Origin: Nitrosospira multiformis
GTDB taxonomy: Bacteria; Pseudomonadota; Gammaproteobacteria; Burkholderiales; Nitrosomonadaceae
Length of the DNA: 64,000 bases
Assembly: GCF_900103165.1 (NCBI RefSeq)
Contig: NZ_FNKY01000001.1
Coordinates: forward strand, 558,001 to 622,000
Direction: 5' to 3'
Positions 35,575 to 46,700 of this stretch are shown one piece after another. The notes below the pieces were generated by a model. It was not told the DNA's origin. It did not search any database and saw nothing but the letters and a program-made list of their open reading frames with translations. How positions within the stretch are numbered: the first letter of the stretch is position 1; the number at the start of each line of letters is the position of its first letter. The position numbers and the translations under genes were made by a program.

Positions 35575-38500
35575 TCAGTAAATCACTTTGACATTTTCTG
35601 CCTTGAAATGCGCTGACAGGGATTGCAGCAAATTGTCCCGCAGGCTTACGCGCCACGCATCCCCCAACTTCAGTTCGCAAACCGTATCCTTATTGCGATA
35701 AATCACCGATACCGGACAGTACCCATCGCCATGTTGGCTATTGCCGGCATTGGCGGTGTTCGCATTCATACGATAGGGCGCAAGTAATTCCTTTAGCTTG
35801 GCCGCGTTTGCCAGCCCGTTGCAGTGGAGTCTCACGCATTTTGCGTAGCGTGAGCGAGCGCTGTCCAGATTATAGAGCTGATCGGCGGAAATACGCAGTT
35901 CATCGCCATTCCCGTCGTCCCCTCTTTTACTGCTCACCTTGGCTTCTACCAAAAGCAGCTGATCTTCCTTCAGCCAATTACGGACAGACTCGAATAACTC
36001 GTTGTATACAACTATCTCCATCCGTGCACTGGCGTCATCCAATACGATTACCCCCATCTTGCCACGTCGGGTCATCTGCGTGCGTATAGCGTAGACGATT
36101 CCCGCCAGAAGTTGCGGTTCTCGCTGGGGATTCAATCGATTCAGCCGCGTGCGCACAAAGCCTTTCAGCTCTTCCGCGCAGGCGTTGAATGGGTGGCCGC
36201 TCAAATAGAATCCCAGCGCCATTTTTTCATTCTTCAGTTGCTCCTTTTCCACCCACTGCGGCACGTTGATCAAACTCTGCTGTTCCATCGAGTCGTCAAT
36301 CTCGCCAAATAAACTCACCTGATTGACTGCACGGCCCGCCTGTTCGGCCGATTCGAGTGCAATGCCAACCGATGCCAGCAAGCCTGCTCGATGGTTATTG
36401 ACAGAATCAAACGCGCCAGCGCGGATGAGCGATTCCACCACGCGGCGGTTGACAATGCGCTTGTCCACCCGCCGGCAGAAATCAAACAGGTCGGTATAGG
36501 GCCCATCCTGATCACGTGCCTTGATGATTGCTGCAATCGCCGATTCTCCCGTACCTTTCACTGCTCCCAGACCATATCGTATGGTTTTTTTATCCACCGG
36601 AATAAAACGGTGACTGGAAAGATTGATGTCGGGCGGCAGGATGGAGAGTCCATTGGCAATGCCATCCTCAAAAAACACATGCACCTTGTCCGTATCGTCC
36701 ATATCGGCGGACAGTGTGGCAGCCACGAATTCAGCGGGATAATGCGTCTTGAGATAGGCGGTCTGAAATGCAATCAGGGCGTAAGCCGCCGCGTGCGATT
36801 TGTTGAAACCGTAGCCCGCGAATTTTTCCATCAGGCTGAACAGTTCGGTCGCATCGCGCTCTGTCAAACCATTCCTGGTGGCGCCGGCAACGAAAATATC
36901 GCGCTGCATGGCCATTTCTTCGACTTTTTTCTTACCCATTGCACGCCGCAGCAGATCGGCACTCCCGAGACTATAACCGCCTATTACCTGCGCGATTTGC
37001 ATGACCTGTTCCTGGTAAATCATCACGCCATAAGTGGGCTCAAGTATGGGTTGCAAACGTGGATCAAGATACTCCACGCGCTTGCCATGCTTACGTTCGG
37101 TAAATTCGGGAATCAGGGCCATCGGCCCCGGACGATACAGCGCCACCAGCGCGATGATGTCCTCAAAACAGTCGGGCTTTGCTTTCTGCAATAGATCTTT
37201 CATGCCACGCGATTCGAACTGGAACACTCCTATGGCGTTTCCCTGCCGCAACAGCGCGTAGGTAGCCGGGTCGTCCAGAGGCAGGTTTTCCAGGGAAAAG
37301 GATTTGACGATCCCGATTCCGGTTTCAGTAATATCTCCATCGACATCCGTTGCCGCGCGCCCGGAACCCTGTTCGGTGGGGTGTGCATTTCGCTGCCTGA
37401 TATATCTGACGGTCCAGTCGAGTATGGTCAACGTCCGCAACCCGAGGAAGTCGAACTTCACCAGGCCGATTTTCTCCACATCATCTTTATCCAGCTGGCT
37501 GATTACCGAATCACCCGCGTCAGTGCAGTAAACGGGGCAAAAATCAGTAATCTTTCCCGACGCGATCAGCACCCCCCCGGCGTGCATGCCAACATTGCGT
37601 GTAAGTCCCTCGAGGCGTTCGGCCAGTTCCAGCAGATTGCGCACTTCTTCTTCCGCTTGCGCACGCTGATTCAGTTGTGGCTCTTCCGCACGCGCCTTCT
37701 TTAGCGTCATGCCGAGATCAAACGGTACCAGCTTCGCCAGCTGATCGACGAAGTTATAAGGCAAATCCATCACCCGTCCAACGTCGCGTACCACCGCTTT
37801 TGCCGCCATGGTGCCAAAAGTTGCGATCTGCGAAACACTCTCGGCACCATACTTCTGTTTGACATAATCTATGACATGTTCGCGCCCGTCCTGGCAGAAA
37901 TCAATGTCAAAATCAGGCATGGAAACACGTTCCGGATTAAGGAAGCGTTCAAACAGTAAATCGTAACGAAGCGGATCGAGGTCGGTAATGCCCAGGGAAT
38001 AAGCGACCAGCGAACCCGCGCCGGAGCCTCGGCCGGGGCCCACAGGCACGCCATTGTGCTTGGCCCAGTTGATGAAATCAGCAACGATCAGAAAATAACC
38101 GGCGAATCCCATCTGTACGATGGTGGAGGCCTCGAAATCCAGCCGCGCGCGATATTTTGGCATTTGCGCATTGCGCTCAGTTATATCGGGATAGAGTGCC
38201 TCCATGCGCTCTTCAAGGCCTGTCTCCGATTGGGCGCGTAGATACAGCTCCAGACTCTGGTTGTTGGGCGTCGGAAATAATGGGAGACGATTGACCCCCA
38301 ATTCCAGCGTGAGATTGCAGCGCTTGGCGAGCTCCACCGTGTTGGCGAGCGCCGCCGGTAAATCGGCGAACAATGCCGTCATCTCTTCCTGGGTTTTGAA
38401 ATACTGTTCTTCGGTGCAATGCTTCGGGCGGCGGCGGTCGCCCAGCACGTAACCTTCCGCGATACATACTCGAGCCTCGTGTGCCTTGTAATCATCGGGA

Positions 38501-39129
38501 TTTAAAAACTGTACCGATTGTGTCGCCACTACCGGCAAATGCAATGCGGATGCCAGCGCCAGTGAGCTCTGCACAAGAGTCTCGGTATTGGGATGCCCTA
38601 TTCGCTGCACTTCGATATAAAAACGGTCCGGGAACAACCCCGCCCATTCTCGCGCCAGCATTTCCGCCTGAACTAAATTATTCTGCATCAACATCAGGCT
38701 AATATCGCCAAGGTTCGCCCCGGACAGGGCAATCAGTCCCGTTGTTCCGCTTCCGCTCTCGGCAAACCAGGCCTTTTTGATTTCTGCCCGCCCCTGGCGC
38801 TGGTTTTCACGATAGGCACGTGACAACAGCCGGCACAACAAAAGGTAGCCCGGGTTGGACTGGCACAACAATAAAATACGTGCGGGCTTGTTCCTGTCAT
38901 CTTCGTTACTTATCCAGACATCGCAGCCAATAATCGGTTTTATGCCTTTGGCGCGCGCCTCCTGATAAAATTTCACCATACCGAACAGGTTGGAAAGGTC
39001 CGTCAGCGACAATGCCGGCATACTATCGGACGCCGCTTTTGCCACCGCATCGTCGATACGCACAATACCATCCACGATGGAATACTCGCTGTGCATGCGC
39101 AGGTGAACAAAAGTGGGAGATGTAGACAT
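35575..39129 (-). CDS. dnaE: DNA polymerase III alpha subunit
   Basis: Replicative polymerase subunit. From the ATG at 39129 it has 1184 residues (the upstream in-frame extension to 39213 is not used). An N-terminal PHP domain starts FVHLRMHSEYSIVDGIVRID. The palm has the catalytic aspartates in VSMPDFDIDFCQDGREHVID, preceded by GPGRGSGAGSLVAYSLGITD. The finger segment GYGFNKSHAAAYALIAFQTA and the C-terminal OB fold (MTRRGKMGVIVLDDASARME) follow. It lies alone on the minus strand; a small inverted-repeat element lies upstream. Confidence 0.97.
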   Translation of the reverse strand: MSTSPTFVHLRMHSEYSIVDGIVRIDDAVAKAASDSMPALSLTDLSNLFGMVKFYQEARAKGIKPIIGCDVWISNEDDRNKPARILLLCQSNPGYLLLCRLLSRAYRENQRQGRAEIKKAWFAESGSGTTGLIALSGANLGDISLMLMQNNLVQAEMLAREWAGLFPDRFYIEVQRIGHPNTETLVQSSLALASALHLPVVATQSVQFLNPDDYKAHEARVCIAEGYVLGDRRRPKHCTEEQYFKTQEEMTALFADLPAALANTVELAKRCNLTLELGVNRLPLFPTPNNQSLELYLRAQSETGLEERMEALYPDITERNAQMPKYRARLDFEASTIVQMGFAGYFLIVADFINWAKHNGVPVGPGRGSGAGSLVAYSLGITDLDPLRYDLLFERFLNPERVSMPDFDIDFCQDGREHVIDYVKQKYGAESVSQIATFGTMAAKAVVRDVGRVMDLPYNFVDQLAKLVPFDLGMTLKKARAEEPQLNQRAQAEEEVRNLLELAERLEGLTRNVGMHAGGVLIASGKITDFCPVYCTDAGDSVISQLDKDDVEKIGLVKFDFLGLRTLTILDWTVRYIRQRNAHPTEQGSGRAATDVDGDITETGIGIVKSFSLENLPLDDPATYALLRQGNAIGVFQFESRGMKDLLQKAKPDCFEDIIALVALYRPGPMALIPEFTERKHGKRVEYLDPRLQPILEPTYGVMIYQEQVMQIAQVIGGYSLGSADLLRRAMGKKKVEEMAMQRDIFVAGATRNGLTERDATELFSLMEKFAGYGFNKSHAAAYALIAFQTAYLKTHYPAEFVAATLSADMDDTDKVHVFFEDGIANGLSILPPDINLSSHRFIPVDKKTIRYGLGAVKGTGESAIAAIIKARDQDGPYTDLFDFCRRVDKRIVNRRVVESLIRAGAFDSVNNHRAGLLASVGIALESAEQAGRAVNQVSLFGEIDDSMEQQSLINVPQWVEKEQLKNEKMALGFYLSGHPFNACAEELKGFVRTRLNRLNPQREPQLLAGIVYAIRTQMTRRGKMGVIVLDDASARMEIVVYNELFESVRNWLKEDQLLLVEAKVSSKRGDDGNGDELRISADQLYNLDSARSRYAKCVRLHCNGLANAAKLKELLAPYRMNANTANAGNSQHGDGYCPVSVIYRNKDTVCELKLGDAWRVSLRDNLLQSLSAHFKAENVKVIY

Positions 39130-39283
39130 GTTGCCGTGATCCTGACTTGATGTTTGGCATGAGCGGCTGGCCACGGAACTCAATTCCATGTAGCCCGGCT
39201 GCCGGCTCGACACTCAAACTAAATACTGAAAATCGGGAGTCGATTTTACACCAATTGCCCCATTCCCAAACTTGAGGGAATAT

Positions 39284-39408
39284 CTAACCCGAATGCTTCA
39301 TAAATTCGCGCATTTCCCGCTGATGTCTGTTTTTGGGAAATTTTATTCAGTCTGTCGCATGAATAATTAGGTCACTCTTTCACCGAATTTATGAAATATC
39401 CGGGTTAA
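39284..39408. repeat. Inverted-repeat element of a second family (R2), supplies a stop codon
   Basis: Left end CTAACCCGAATGCTTCATAA followed by ATTCGCG, and right end (reverse complement) CTTAACCCGGATATTTCATA followed by AATTCGG, form terminal inverted repeats of about 26 bases with a few mismatches. The 125-bp element has no coding capacity. The TAA stop of the YheT-type gene (39405-39407) lies inside its right end. Confidence 0.75.
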
Positions 39409-40463
39409 GAGCTTCTGAGCTCGATTAAATCCATTTGGGAATTGCGATAAACTTCAGAACCTTGCTCCGCGAAAAAACTGATAATTCTTTCCGGGAGCCA
39501 TGTCAGCCTGCCCGGAAAAGGCGCATTCAGAAATCCGGCGTGCCCCCCTTCTTCGGGAAATTCCAGCGTGACTGCGGATGACACCTCATGCGATTCAGGC
39601 AATACGGAGGCCGGCATAAAAGGATCGTTGAAGGCATTGATGACGAGAGTGCGAACCTGGATATGCCTGAGCCATGGCTTGCTACTGGATTGGTGCCAGT
39701 AGTCTTCGGCATCTCGAAAGCCGTGCAGCGGTGCCGTTACGAGATTATCGAATTGATATAACGTAGTGCATGCGGCTACTGCGGCTGCGTCAAACAGGCC
39801 GGGGAAGCGGCCAAATTTCTCCAGCGCCTTGCGTTTTAGCGTATCGAGAAAGTGACGGGTATAGAGCAGGTTGAAGCCCGACGCCAGAGCGCTCCCCGCG
39901 GCGGCCAGATCCAGCGGCACGGAAACCGCCGCGGCACCGTCGATCAACTGACAGGCTTGCTGACCTTGCTCACCCAGCCATTTCAGAAAAGCATTTCCGC
40001 CCAGTGATACCCCCACCACATAGAGCGGCGCGGAACCCGAAAGCTTGTTTTGTCCGCTTATCCTGCGCAGTATCCAATCAATTTCCATTGAGTCGCCGGC
40101 GTGATAGGCGCGCGGCAAGCGGTTGGGCGATCCCGAACAGCCGCGAAAATGCACTACCCCGGCGCGCCAGCCCAGATCCTGCAGTAAGCTCATCATACTC
40201 AGAATGTAATGACTGCACGAATCTCCTTCAAGCCCGTGAAACAGTATCACCAGCGGCGCATCGGCAGGATTATCCAGCCAGTCGATATCAATGAAATCGC
40301 CATCATCCAGTTCCCAGCGTTCGCGCCGGTAAGTAACCAGGGGGCGTGACAGCAGATAGGGATAGATGGTCTGCGCATGGCCCCCCCGCAGCCATGTGGG
40401 GGCCATGTAGGGTTTGGCGCGTAAAGGGAGGGTGGAGATTTTCACGCTAAGTCTTATCAGCAT
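39405..40463 (-). CDS. YheT-family alpha/beta hydrolase
   Basis: A 352-residue hydrolase of the YheT/ABHD1-3 group; the natural substrate is unknown. Motifs: MAPTWLRGGHAQTIYPYLLS, LVILFHGLEGDSCSHYILSM, VVHFRGCSGSPNRL, and the nucleophile elbow VVGVSLGGNAFLKWLGE with the Ser in GVSLGG. A late Asp (NAFNDPFMPA) and His (EEGGHAGFL) complete the triad. The ATG at 40463 has no ribosome site; the internal ATG at 40406 (MAPTWL) is an alternative start. The last codons (IELRSS) are followed by a stop supplied by the R2 repeat, so the original C-terminus may have been different. Confidence 0.9.
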   Translation of the reverse strand: MLIRLSVKISTLPLRAKPYMAPTWLRGGHAQTIYPYLLSRPLVTYRRERWELDDGDFIDIDWLDNPADAPLVILFHGLEGDSCSHYILSMMSLLQDLGWRAGVVHFRGCSGSPNRLPRAYHAGDSMEIDWILRRISGQNKLSGSAPLYVVGVSLGGNAFLKWLGEQGQQACQLIDGAAAVSVPLDLAAAGSALASGFNLLYTRHFLDTLKRKALEKFGRFPGLFDAAAVAACTTLYQFDNLVTAPLHGFRDAEDYWHQSSSKPWLRHIQVRTLVINAFNDPFMPASVLPESHEVSSAVTLEFPEEGGHAGFLNAPFPGRLTWLPERIISFFAEQGSEVYRNSQMDLIELRSS

Positions 40464-40738
40464 CAGACATTGGCAGATTTCAACCAGTGGCCAATAAAGA
40501 TCAAGTTGATCAATGAGCTACAACACAATGAGCTGTTAGAACCGATTGCACATAATAACATGCGGAGCTCATTATCAGTTATGGCGAGCTGTTTTCAGCC
40601 GATTGCAAAGCCGGGTGCGGCGATGCAACGCAGCAGCTGTTCCGCTCTTCAGCTGACGGATATCCTCATATCTTTCCTATTTAGCGAGAGAATTTTGAGT
40701 GAAACATATCGTGCATACTCTGCCTGCTGCAAACAAAA

Positions 40739-40760
40739 ACCCGCCGAAGCGGGTCTGTTT
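40739..40760 (-). terminator. Intrinsic terminator of the PEP-CTERM gene
   Basis: On the minus strand ACCCGC, loop TTCG, GCGGGT is followed by TTTTTGTTT. It lies about 20 bases after the stop of the PEP-CTERM protein gene. Confidence 0.85.
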
Positions 40761-40777
40761 TAACGTGTAAATTGGTT

Positions 40778-41911
40778 TTACGATTTCTTGCGGCGGCTCA
40801 AACCCAGACCCACCAAGCCGAGGCCAAGAAGTGCAAGAGTGGCAGGTTCGGGTACCGCTTCGATCTGCGCTGGCGGATCCGGCAAATTATTTACCGTGCC
40901 AGTCAGGTTCAGGGTGAGACTATAGGCAGCCCGGCTGGATGCCGCGCCGACGTCCGCATCCGACAGGCTTAATAGGTAACTGGCGCTGAAAATTCCGGCT
41001 GAAGAGGTGTCCAGCATGGCCAGCCAGCCTTGGCTTGAACCTTGGCCCAAGCCGCCGAAGCTACCCAAGTCGGTTAACAGCGTGCCGATGTCGCCGCTAC
41101 CGAAGATGCTGTCGAGATCAAGGCCGACCCGGTTGGCATCAGCCAGATTGAAGAGGCTGAATCCAAGGGTGGCAGCGTCACCCACGAAGAAAGTTCCGAA
41201 ATCCAGATTCAGGGTGAGCATTGTTGAGGAACTGTCGAAGGACGGCGCGGCGTGCAGCTGGTAGTCATAAGTGGCGCTTACGTTGCCCGCCCAGGTGACC
41301 GTATATTGCGTCGTCTCTGTCCCGGTGAATAGGGCACTTGTCTGAGTTGCCGTCAGTGTCGGGGCTGTGCGCGCCAGTGTTACATCGCCGTTGCCGACAT
41401 AACTATCCAGATTGGCGGAAGATACAGTTTGATTCAGGTTGGTAGTAGTAGCGGAACTTGTGGTAGCGGTCCCGGTGCACGCACCCCTGCGATTATCCGA
41501 ACATGAATCGCTACCATTAATAGCCGGTAAGAAGGTGGCATTTACGCCCGGTCCCGAGATACTGGCGGTGCTGCTGCCGGTCCCACTCGTGGTACCCGTG
41601 GTGTTGCTGCCGGTATTGGCGCCATCTGTGGATCGAGTCCAAGTGCTTTGGGTCCGCGTCGAGGTGAGATTCAGGGTGGTGCCCATCAGCACACCCTGAT
41701 TCGAGTTGAACTGACTGATGGCGCTGGTCCCGAGACTGGCGCCGTTGTTGTTGCTGGCGCTTCCACCCTCGGTATCGGTAGCGCTTGCAGAGTTGCTAAA
41801 GCCTGCCGGGGAAGTATTAATCAGCAGCGCACTGGCCGGCAGCGGGATTAGCACTAAAGCACTCAATGCGAAAGTGATTTTTTGGTGCAGCGTCTTGGGT
41901 GTGAATCTCAT
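40778..41911 (-). CDS. PEP-CTERM sorted exported protein
   Basis: A 377-residue exported protein with a signal peptide (KITFALSALVLIPLPASA) and a C-terminal sorting tail: VPEPATLALLGLGLVGLGLS followed by RRKKS, the PEP motif, hydrophobic helix and basic end recognised by exosortase. The mature part is rich in Ser/Thr/Gly/Asn (NTTGTTSGTGSSTASISGPG) and predicted beta-rich, with only two cysteines (DSCSDNRRGAC). It is probably an extracellular or biofilm-associated protein. AGGAA precedes the ATG. Exosortase genes are not in this window. The middle (about 240-310, FGTFFVGDAATLGFSLFNLA) resembles PEP-CTERM proteins of ammonia oxidisers. Confidence 0.88.
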   Translation of the reverse strand: MRFTPKTLHQKITFALSALVLIPLPASALLINTSPAGFSNSASATDTEGGSASNNNGASLGTSAISQFNSNQGVLMGTTLNLTSTRTQSTWTRSTDGANTGSNTTGTTSGTGSSTASISGPGVNATFLPAINGSDSCSDNRRGACTGTATTSSATTTNLNQTVSSANLDSYVGNGDVTLARTAPTLTATQTSALFTGTETTQYTVTWAGNVSATYDYQLHAAPSFDSSSTMLTLNLDFGTFFVGDAATLGFSLFNLADANRVGLDLDSIFGSGDIGTLLTDLGSFGGLGQGSSQGWLAMLDTSSAGIFSASYLLSLSDADVGAASSRAAYSLTLNLTGTVNNLPDPPAQIEAVPEPATLALLGLGLVGLGLSRRKKS

Positions 41912-42547
41912 TTTTTATTCCTGTTTTTTAGAGGAGCGCTATAAACCCATCTCATTCATATTGTTTTATAAGCATTTTTCATGCCATAAATAAAATATCA
42001 TTAATATTAAAAGAGTTGCACGTGCACCTTTATTCGAGGCGAACCATAGTGTAAAATTTTTCGACAATGAGATGGTCAAAGTTGAAGCCCAATTCGTTTA
42101 GATACACAGTTTCCAAGAAGGAGATTTCCACCTGAGGCAGGAAAAATTACTTGGTCGGCAGTGACCTGCTACCCTCAATTAACTGCGCGGCGCAGTAGGA
42201 TCTCGGTTTGCAAAGGGTGTTGGGTGGAATCCGGCTAGCGTAAAATTGCCAAGCGAGCTATGCGGTCTTGTTATCACCCCAAACCTGACTGTTTCACTCC
42301 CTCTTAGTAAGTCCGCATCACATACTCCGCTTCGTGGATCATTCTGCTAACGTACGATTTTTTTCGTTTCGTGAGCTGACCCCTTTTGATTGTTTTATTA
42401 CGTTCATTTGGCAACCGGTTTGTGCAATCATACTCATCAGCTACGTATGATTTTCAAATGTTGATAGGCAGGGGATAATCTTGACTCTGATAATGGGGGA
42501 CAAGTTCCTACCTTGTCGCCTTGTTGCAATAGCCAAGAGGAATATGC
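41912..42547. other. Intergenic stretch before the RND pump genes
   Basis: A 636-base gap between divergent genes. A perfect 10-base palindrome TGCACGTGCA lies at 42017-42026, about 110 bases upstream of the PEP-CTERM gene, and could be a regulator site. No regulator gene and no repeat copy are seen. Confidence 0.45.
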
Positions 42548-43717
42548 ATGCATCACTCTCAAATCGGTAGAGTGTACCGTACACGGTCGATGATGCCAGG
42601 CGTAATCATCGCATTGACGCTGGTGCTGGCAGGTTGTGACAGCGGGCAGGCGGGGGGTGAGCAGGCGCCACCTTCGCCGGAAGTCAGCGTTGCCCGGGTA
42701 CTCTCCAGACCGGTACAGCAATGGAATGAATACACCGGCCGCGTCAGCGCGATCGATACCGTTGAACTGCGAGCCCGCGTGAGCGGCTATGTGCAGCGCG
42801 TCGCGTACAAGGAAGACCACAAGGAAGGGCAGGAGGTGAAGAAGGGCGACCTGATGTTCCTCATCGATCAGCGCCCCTATCGGATGGCGCTGGCCAATGC
42901 GCAGGCGCAGCTCGATCGTGCGCGCGTGGCGAAACAGCTCGCGGGCATGCTGGACAACAATGCCCGGCTGCTGATGGATGCTGAAGCAATCTCACGCGAA
43001 GAGGCGGACACGCGCCGCACTACGCACACGCAGACCGCCGCGGATATCGATGCTGCCGAGGCGGTGGTAGCCAATGCGAAGCTCCAGCTAGAATTTACCG
43101 AGGTGCGCGCGCCAGTCGCCGGGAAAACAAGCCGTGCCTTGGTAACTGTCGGCAATCTGGCCGTTGCCGACCAGACCATACTGACCACGGTAGTGTCGCA
43201 GGATCCCATGTATGTATATTTCGATGTCGACGAGAACAGCTACCTGCGCTACGGCGAACAGGCGCGCGATGGCGGAGGCGCGCCGGCAGGCACCTCGGTA
43301 CGCGTCGGCCTGGCCAACGAGGAAGGCTATCCCCACGCAGGCACGATCGACTTCTTCGACAACCAGGTCAATTCCGCCGTTGGAACCATACGCGCGCGCG
43401 CCGTGCTCCCCAATGCCGATCGCATTTTTACCCCCGGCTTGTTCGTGCGCGTGCAATTCGTCAGCGGCAGGAAGGAAAATGTCCTGCTGATCGATGACAA
43501 GGCCGTGATGACAGACCAGGACCGCAAGTACGTCTACGTGGTGGACAAGGATGCCAAAGTCCAGCGCAGGGACATCGTGCCCGGCCGCATGGCGGAGGGA
43601 TTGCGCGTGATACAGTCCGGTCTTGCGGCGGACGACAGGATCGTGGTCGCCGGCCAGCAGAAAGTCCACCCCGGCATGCCGGTCAAGCCCAATGAAATCC
43701 CGATGGCCGCGCTGTAG
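42548..43717 (+). CDS. RND efflux periplasmic adaptor lipoprotein (MexE/AcrA type)
   Basis: Membrane-fusion protein that links the inner-membrane RND pump to an outer-membrane channel. The 389-residue protein carries a lipobox in TLVLAGC, so it is lipid-anchored after cleavage. It has the lipoyl half-motifs (VELRARVSGYVQRVAYKEDH and LEFTEVRAPVAGKTSRALVT), an alpha hairpin (about 105-170) and the beta-barrel region with YVYFDVDENSYLRY and GLFVRVQFVSG. AGAGGA lies at 42534-42539. The pump gene follows after 21 bases. These two genes are more GC-rich than their surroundings. Confidence 0.93.
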   Translation: MHHSQIGRVYRTRSMMPGVIIALTLVLAGCDSGQAGGEQAPPSPEVSVARVLSRPVQQWNEYTGRVSAIDTVELRARVSGYVQRVAYKEDHKEGQEVKKGDLMFLIDQRPYRMALANAQAQLDRARVAKQLAGMLDNNARLLMDAEAISREEADTRRTTHTQTAADIDAAEAVVANAKLQLEFTEVRAPVAGKTSRALVTVGNLAVADQTILTTVVSQDPMYVYFDVDENSYLRYGEQARDGGGAPAGTSVRVGLANEEGYPHAGTIDFFDNQVNSAVGTIRARAVLPNADRIFTPGLFVRVQFVSGRKENVLLIDDKAVMTDQDRKYVYVVDKDAKVQRRDIVPGRMAEGLRVIQSGLAADDRIVVAGQQKVHPGMPVKPNEIPMAAL

Positions 43718-43738
43718 GGCGCGGTGAGGTAAACATCA

Positions 43739-46700
43739 GTGGATTTCTCCAGATTCTTTATCGACCGGCCGATCTTCGCGGCTGTGCTGTCGATTGTGAT
43801 TTTTGCCGGCGGCCTGATTGCGATCCCCCTGCTGCCGAGCGGCGAATATCCGGAAGTCATTCCACCGACCGTTCTGGTACGCACCAACTACCCGGGCGCC
43901 AACCCGAAAGTGATCGCCGAATCGGTGTCCGTGCCGCTGGAAGAAGCCATCAACGGCGTTGAAGGCATCATGTACCTGAAGTCTATCGCCAGTTCCGACG
44001 GTACCCTGCAGATAGTGATCACCTTCACGCCCGGCGTGAACCCGGATATCGCCGCAGTGCGCGTACTGAACCGGGTGAGCCAGGCACTGCCGCGCCTGCC
44101 GGAGGCGGTCCGGCAATATGGCGTGACGACCCAAAAGCAATCCCCGACGCCGTTGATGTACATGAACCTGATCTCGACGGACGGGCGCTACGATTCGCTC
44201 TATTTGCGCAACTACCTGGTGCTGCATGTCAAGGATGAGCTATCCCGCCTGCACGGCATCGGCGATGTGCAGCTGTTCGGCTCGGGCGACTACGCGATGC
44301 GTATCTGGCTCGATCCGGATAAAGTCGCCTCGCGCGGACTGACGAGCGGCGACGTGCTCAACGCGCTGCGCGAACAGAATGTGCAGGTATCGGCCGGCCA
44401 GCTCGGCGCCGAGCCTTCGCCGAACAAACCGGATTTCCTGATTTCAATCAATGTGCGCGGCCGGCTGAGCACGGAAGCCGAATTCGGCGACATCATCCTG
44501 AAGAGCGGCCTGAATGGTGAGGTGGTGCGCCTGTCAAACGTGGCGCGCGTGGAACTCGGCTCCGGCAACTATACCGTGCGCGCATATAACAACAGGAACA
44601 CCAACGCCACGGTAGGCGTCTTCCTCTCTCCGGGTGCCAACGCCCTGGCAGTGGCTGATACGGTGTATGCGAAGATGGATGAGCTATCCAGGCGCTTCCC
44701 GCCAGGCATCGTCTACGATCCGACATGGGATCCCACCGTTTTTGTGCGCGATTCCATCCGCGCAGTCCAGAACACGCTGCTGGAAGCCATAGCGCTGGTC
44801 GTGGTGGTCGTGATACTGTTCCTGCAAACCTGGCGTGCGTCGATCATCCCCCTGATCGCGGTACCCGTGTCGATAGTGGGTACCTTTGGCGTGCTGTACG
44901 TACTCGGTTTTTCGATCAATACCTTGACCTTGTTCGGCCTTGTGCTCGCAATCGGTATCGTTGTCGATGATGCCATTGTCGTGGTGGAGAATGTCGAGCG
45001 CAACATCGAGGAAGGGCTGATGCCGCTTGCTGCCGCGCACCAGGCAATGAAAGAAGTATCGGGTCCCATCATCGCCATCGCGCTGGTGCTGTGCGCAGTA
45101 TTTGTGCCGATGGCCTTCCTGACGGGCGTAACCGGCCAGTTCTACAAGCAGTTCGCCGTAACGATCGCGGTTTCCACGGTGATTTCGGCCATCAATTCAT
45201 TGACCCTGTCGCCGGCATTGGCTGCCTTGCTGCTCAAAAGCCACGACACGCCCAAGGATGCGCTGTCGCGCGTGATGGAGCGTTTGCTCGGCTGGGTGTT
45301 CCGTCCCTTCAACCGCTTCTTCCAGCGCAACTCCGAGAGATATCATCGTACCGTCGGGCACGCCCTGACAAAACGCGGGCTCGTGTTCGGCGTCTACCTC
45401 ATGCTGCTCGCCTGCACCGCGCTTCTGTTCGGCAAAGTGCCGGATGGTTTTATCCCGACGCAGGATAAACTTTATCTCTTCACCGGCGCCAAGCTGCCCG
45501 AAGGCGCCTCGCTGGCACGCACCGACGAGGTCGTGCGCAAGATGATCGATATCGCCCTTGGCACCGACGGCGTGGAGAAAGTGGCGGCCTATGCGGGCCT
45601 CAATGCCTTGCAGCTTACCAACACGCCTAATTTCAGCGCCGCCTATGTCATCCTCAAGCCGTTCGACCAGCGCAGCCGCAGCGCCAGCGCCATCGTCGCG
45701 GAGCTCAACGAAAAATTCTCCTCCATCGAGGAAGGCATTACCTTCGCGTTGATGCCGCCGCCGATCGAGGGATTGGGCAACGGTTCCGGTTACTCGCTGT
45801 ACGTGGAGGACCGCGCCGGCCTGGGTTATGGCGCACTGCAGGATGCGACCAAAGCATTCCAGGGCAAGATTGCGCAGACCCCGGGGTTCACCTATCCGGT
45901 CAGCGCTTATCAGGCAAATATTCCCCAGCTTGAAATCAAGGTCGATCGCACCAAGGCCAAAGCGCAGGGCGTGCCGCTGAACGAGCTGTTCGATACGCTG
46001 CAAATCTACCTGGGCTCAGCCTATGTGAATGACTTCAACCTGTTCGGCCGCGTCTATCGCGTTTTTGTCCAGGCCGACGCCAGTAAACGGCAACGCGTTG
46101 AAGACATCGAGAAATTGCGCGTACGCAACGAGAGTGGCGATATGATACCCATGAGTGCGATGACGACGATCACGCCGACCTACGGCCCCGATCCAGTGCT
46201 GCGCTACAACGGTTATCCTGCTGCCGATCTGATCGGCGATTCCGATCCGCGTCAGTTTTCCTCGGGACAGGCCATCACCCGGCTAAAGGAAATGGCCGGG
46301 GAAATGCTGCCGGACGGCATGATGCTCGAATGGACGGACCTGAGCTATCAACAGGTGACGCAAAGCAACGCCAAGCTGATCGTATTTCCGCTTGCCGTCA
46401 TGCTCGCCTTCCTCGTGCTGGCCGCACTGTACGAAAGCTGGACGCTGCCGCTTGCCGTCATCCTGATCGTGCCGGTATGCATGTGCGCCGCCCTGCTCGG
46501 CGTATGGTTGACTGGTGGCGACAACAATATATTCGTGCAAGTAGGGCTCGTCGTACTGATGGGTCTGGCCTGCAAGAATGCGATCCTGATCGTCGAATTC
46601 GCTCGTGAACTGGAATTCCAGGGCAAGGGAATCGTTGAAGCGGCGCTGGAGGCCTGCCGCCTGCGCCTGCGGCCGATCGTCATGACATCCATTGCCTTTG

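Noticed and set aside
40470-40972. Plus-strand open frames between the YheT-type and PEP-CTERM genes
   Set aside because: One covers a minus-strand terminator and the other lies inside the PEP-CTERM gene end; neither has motifs.
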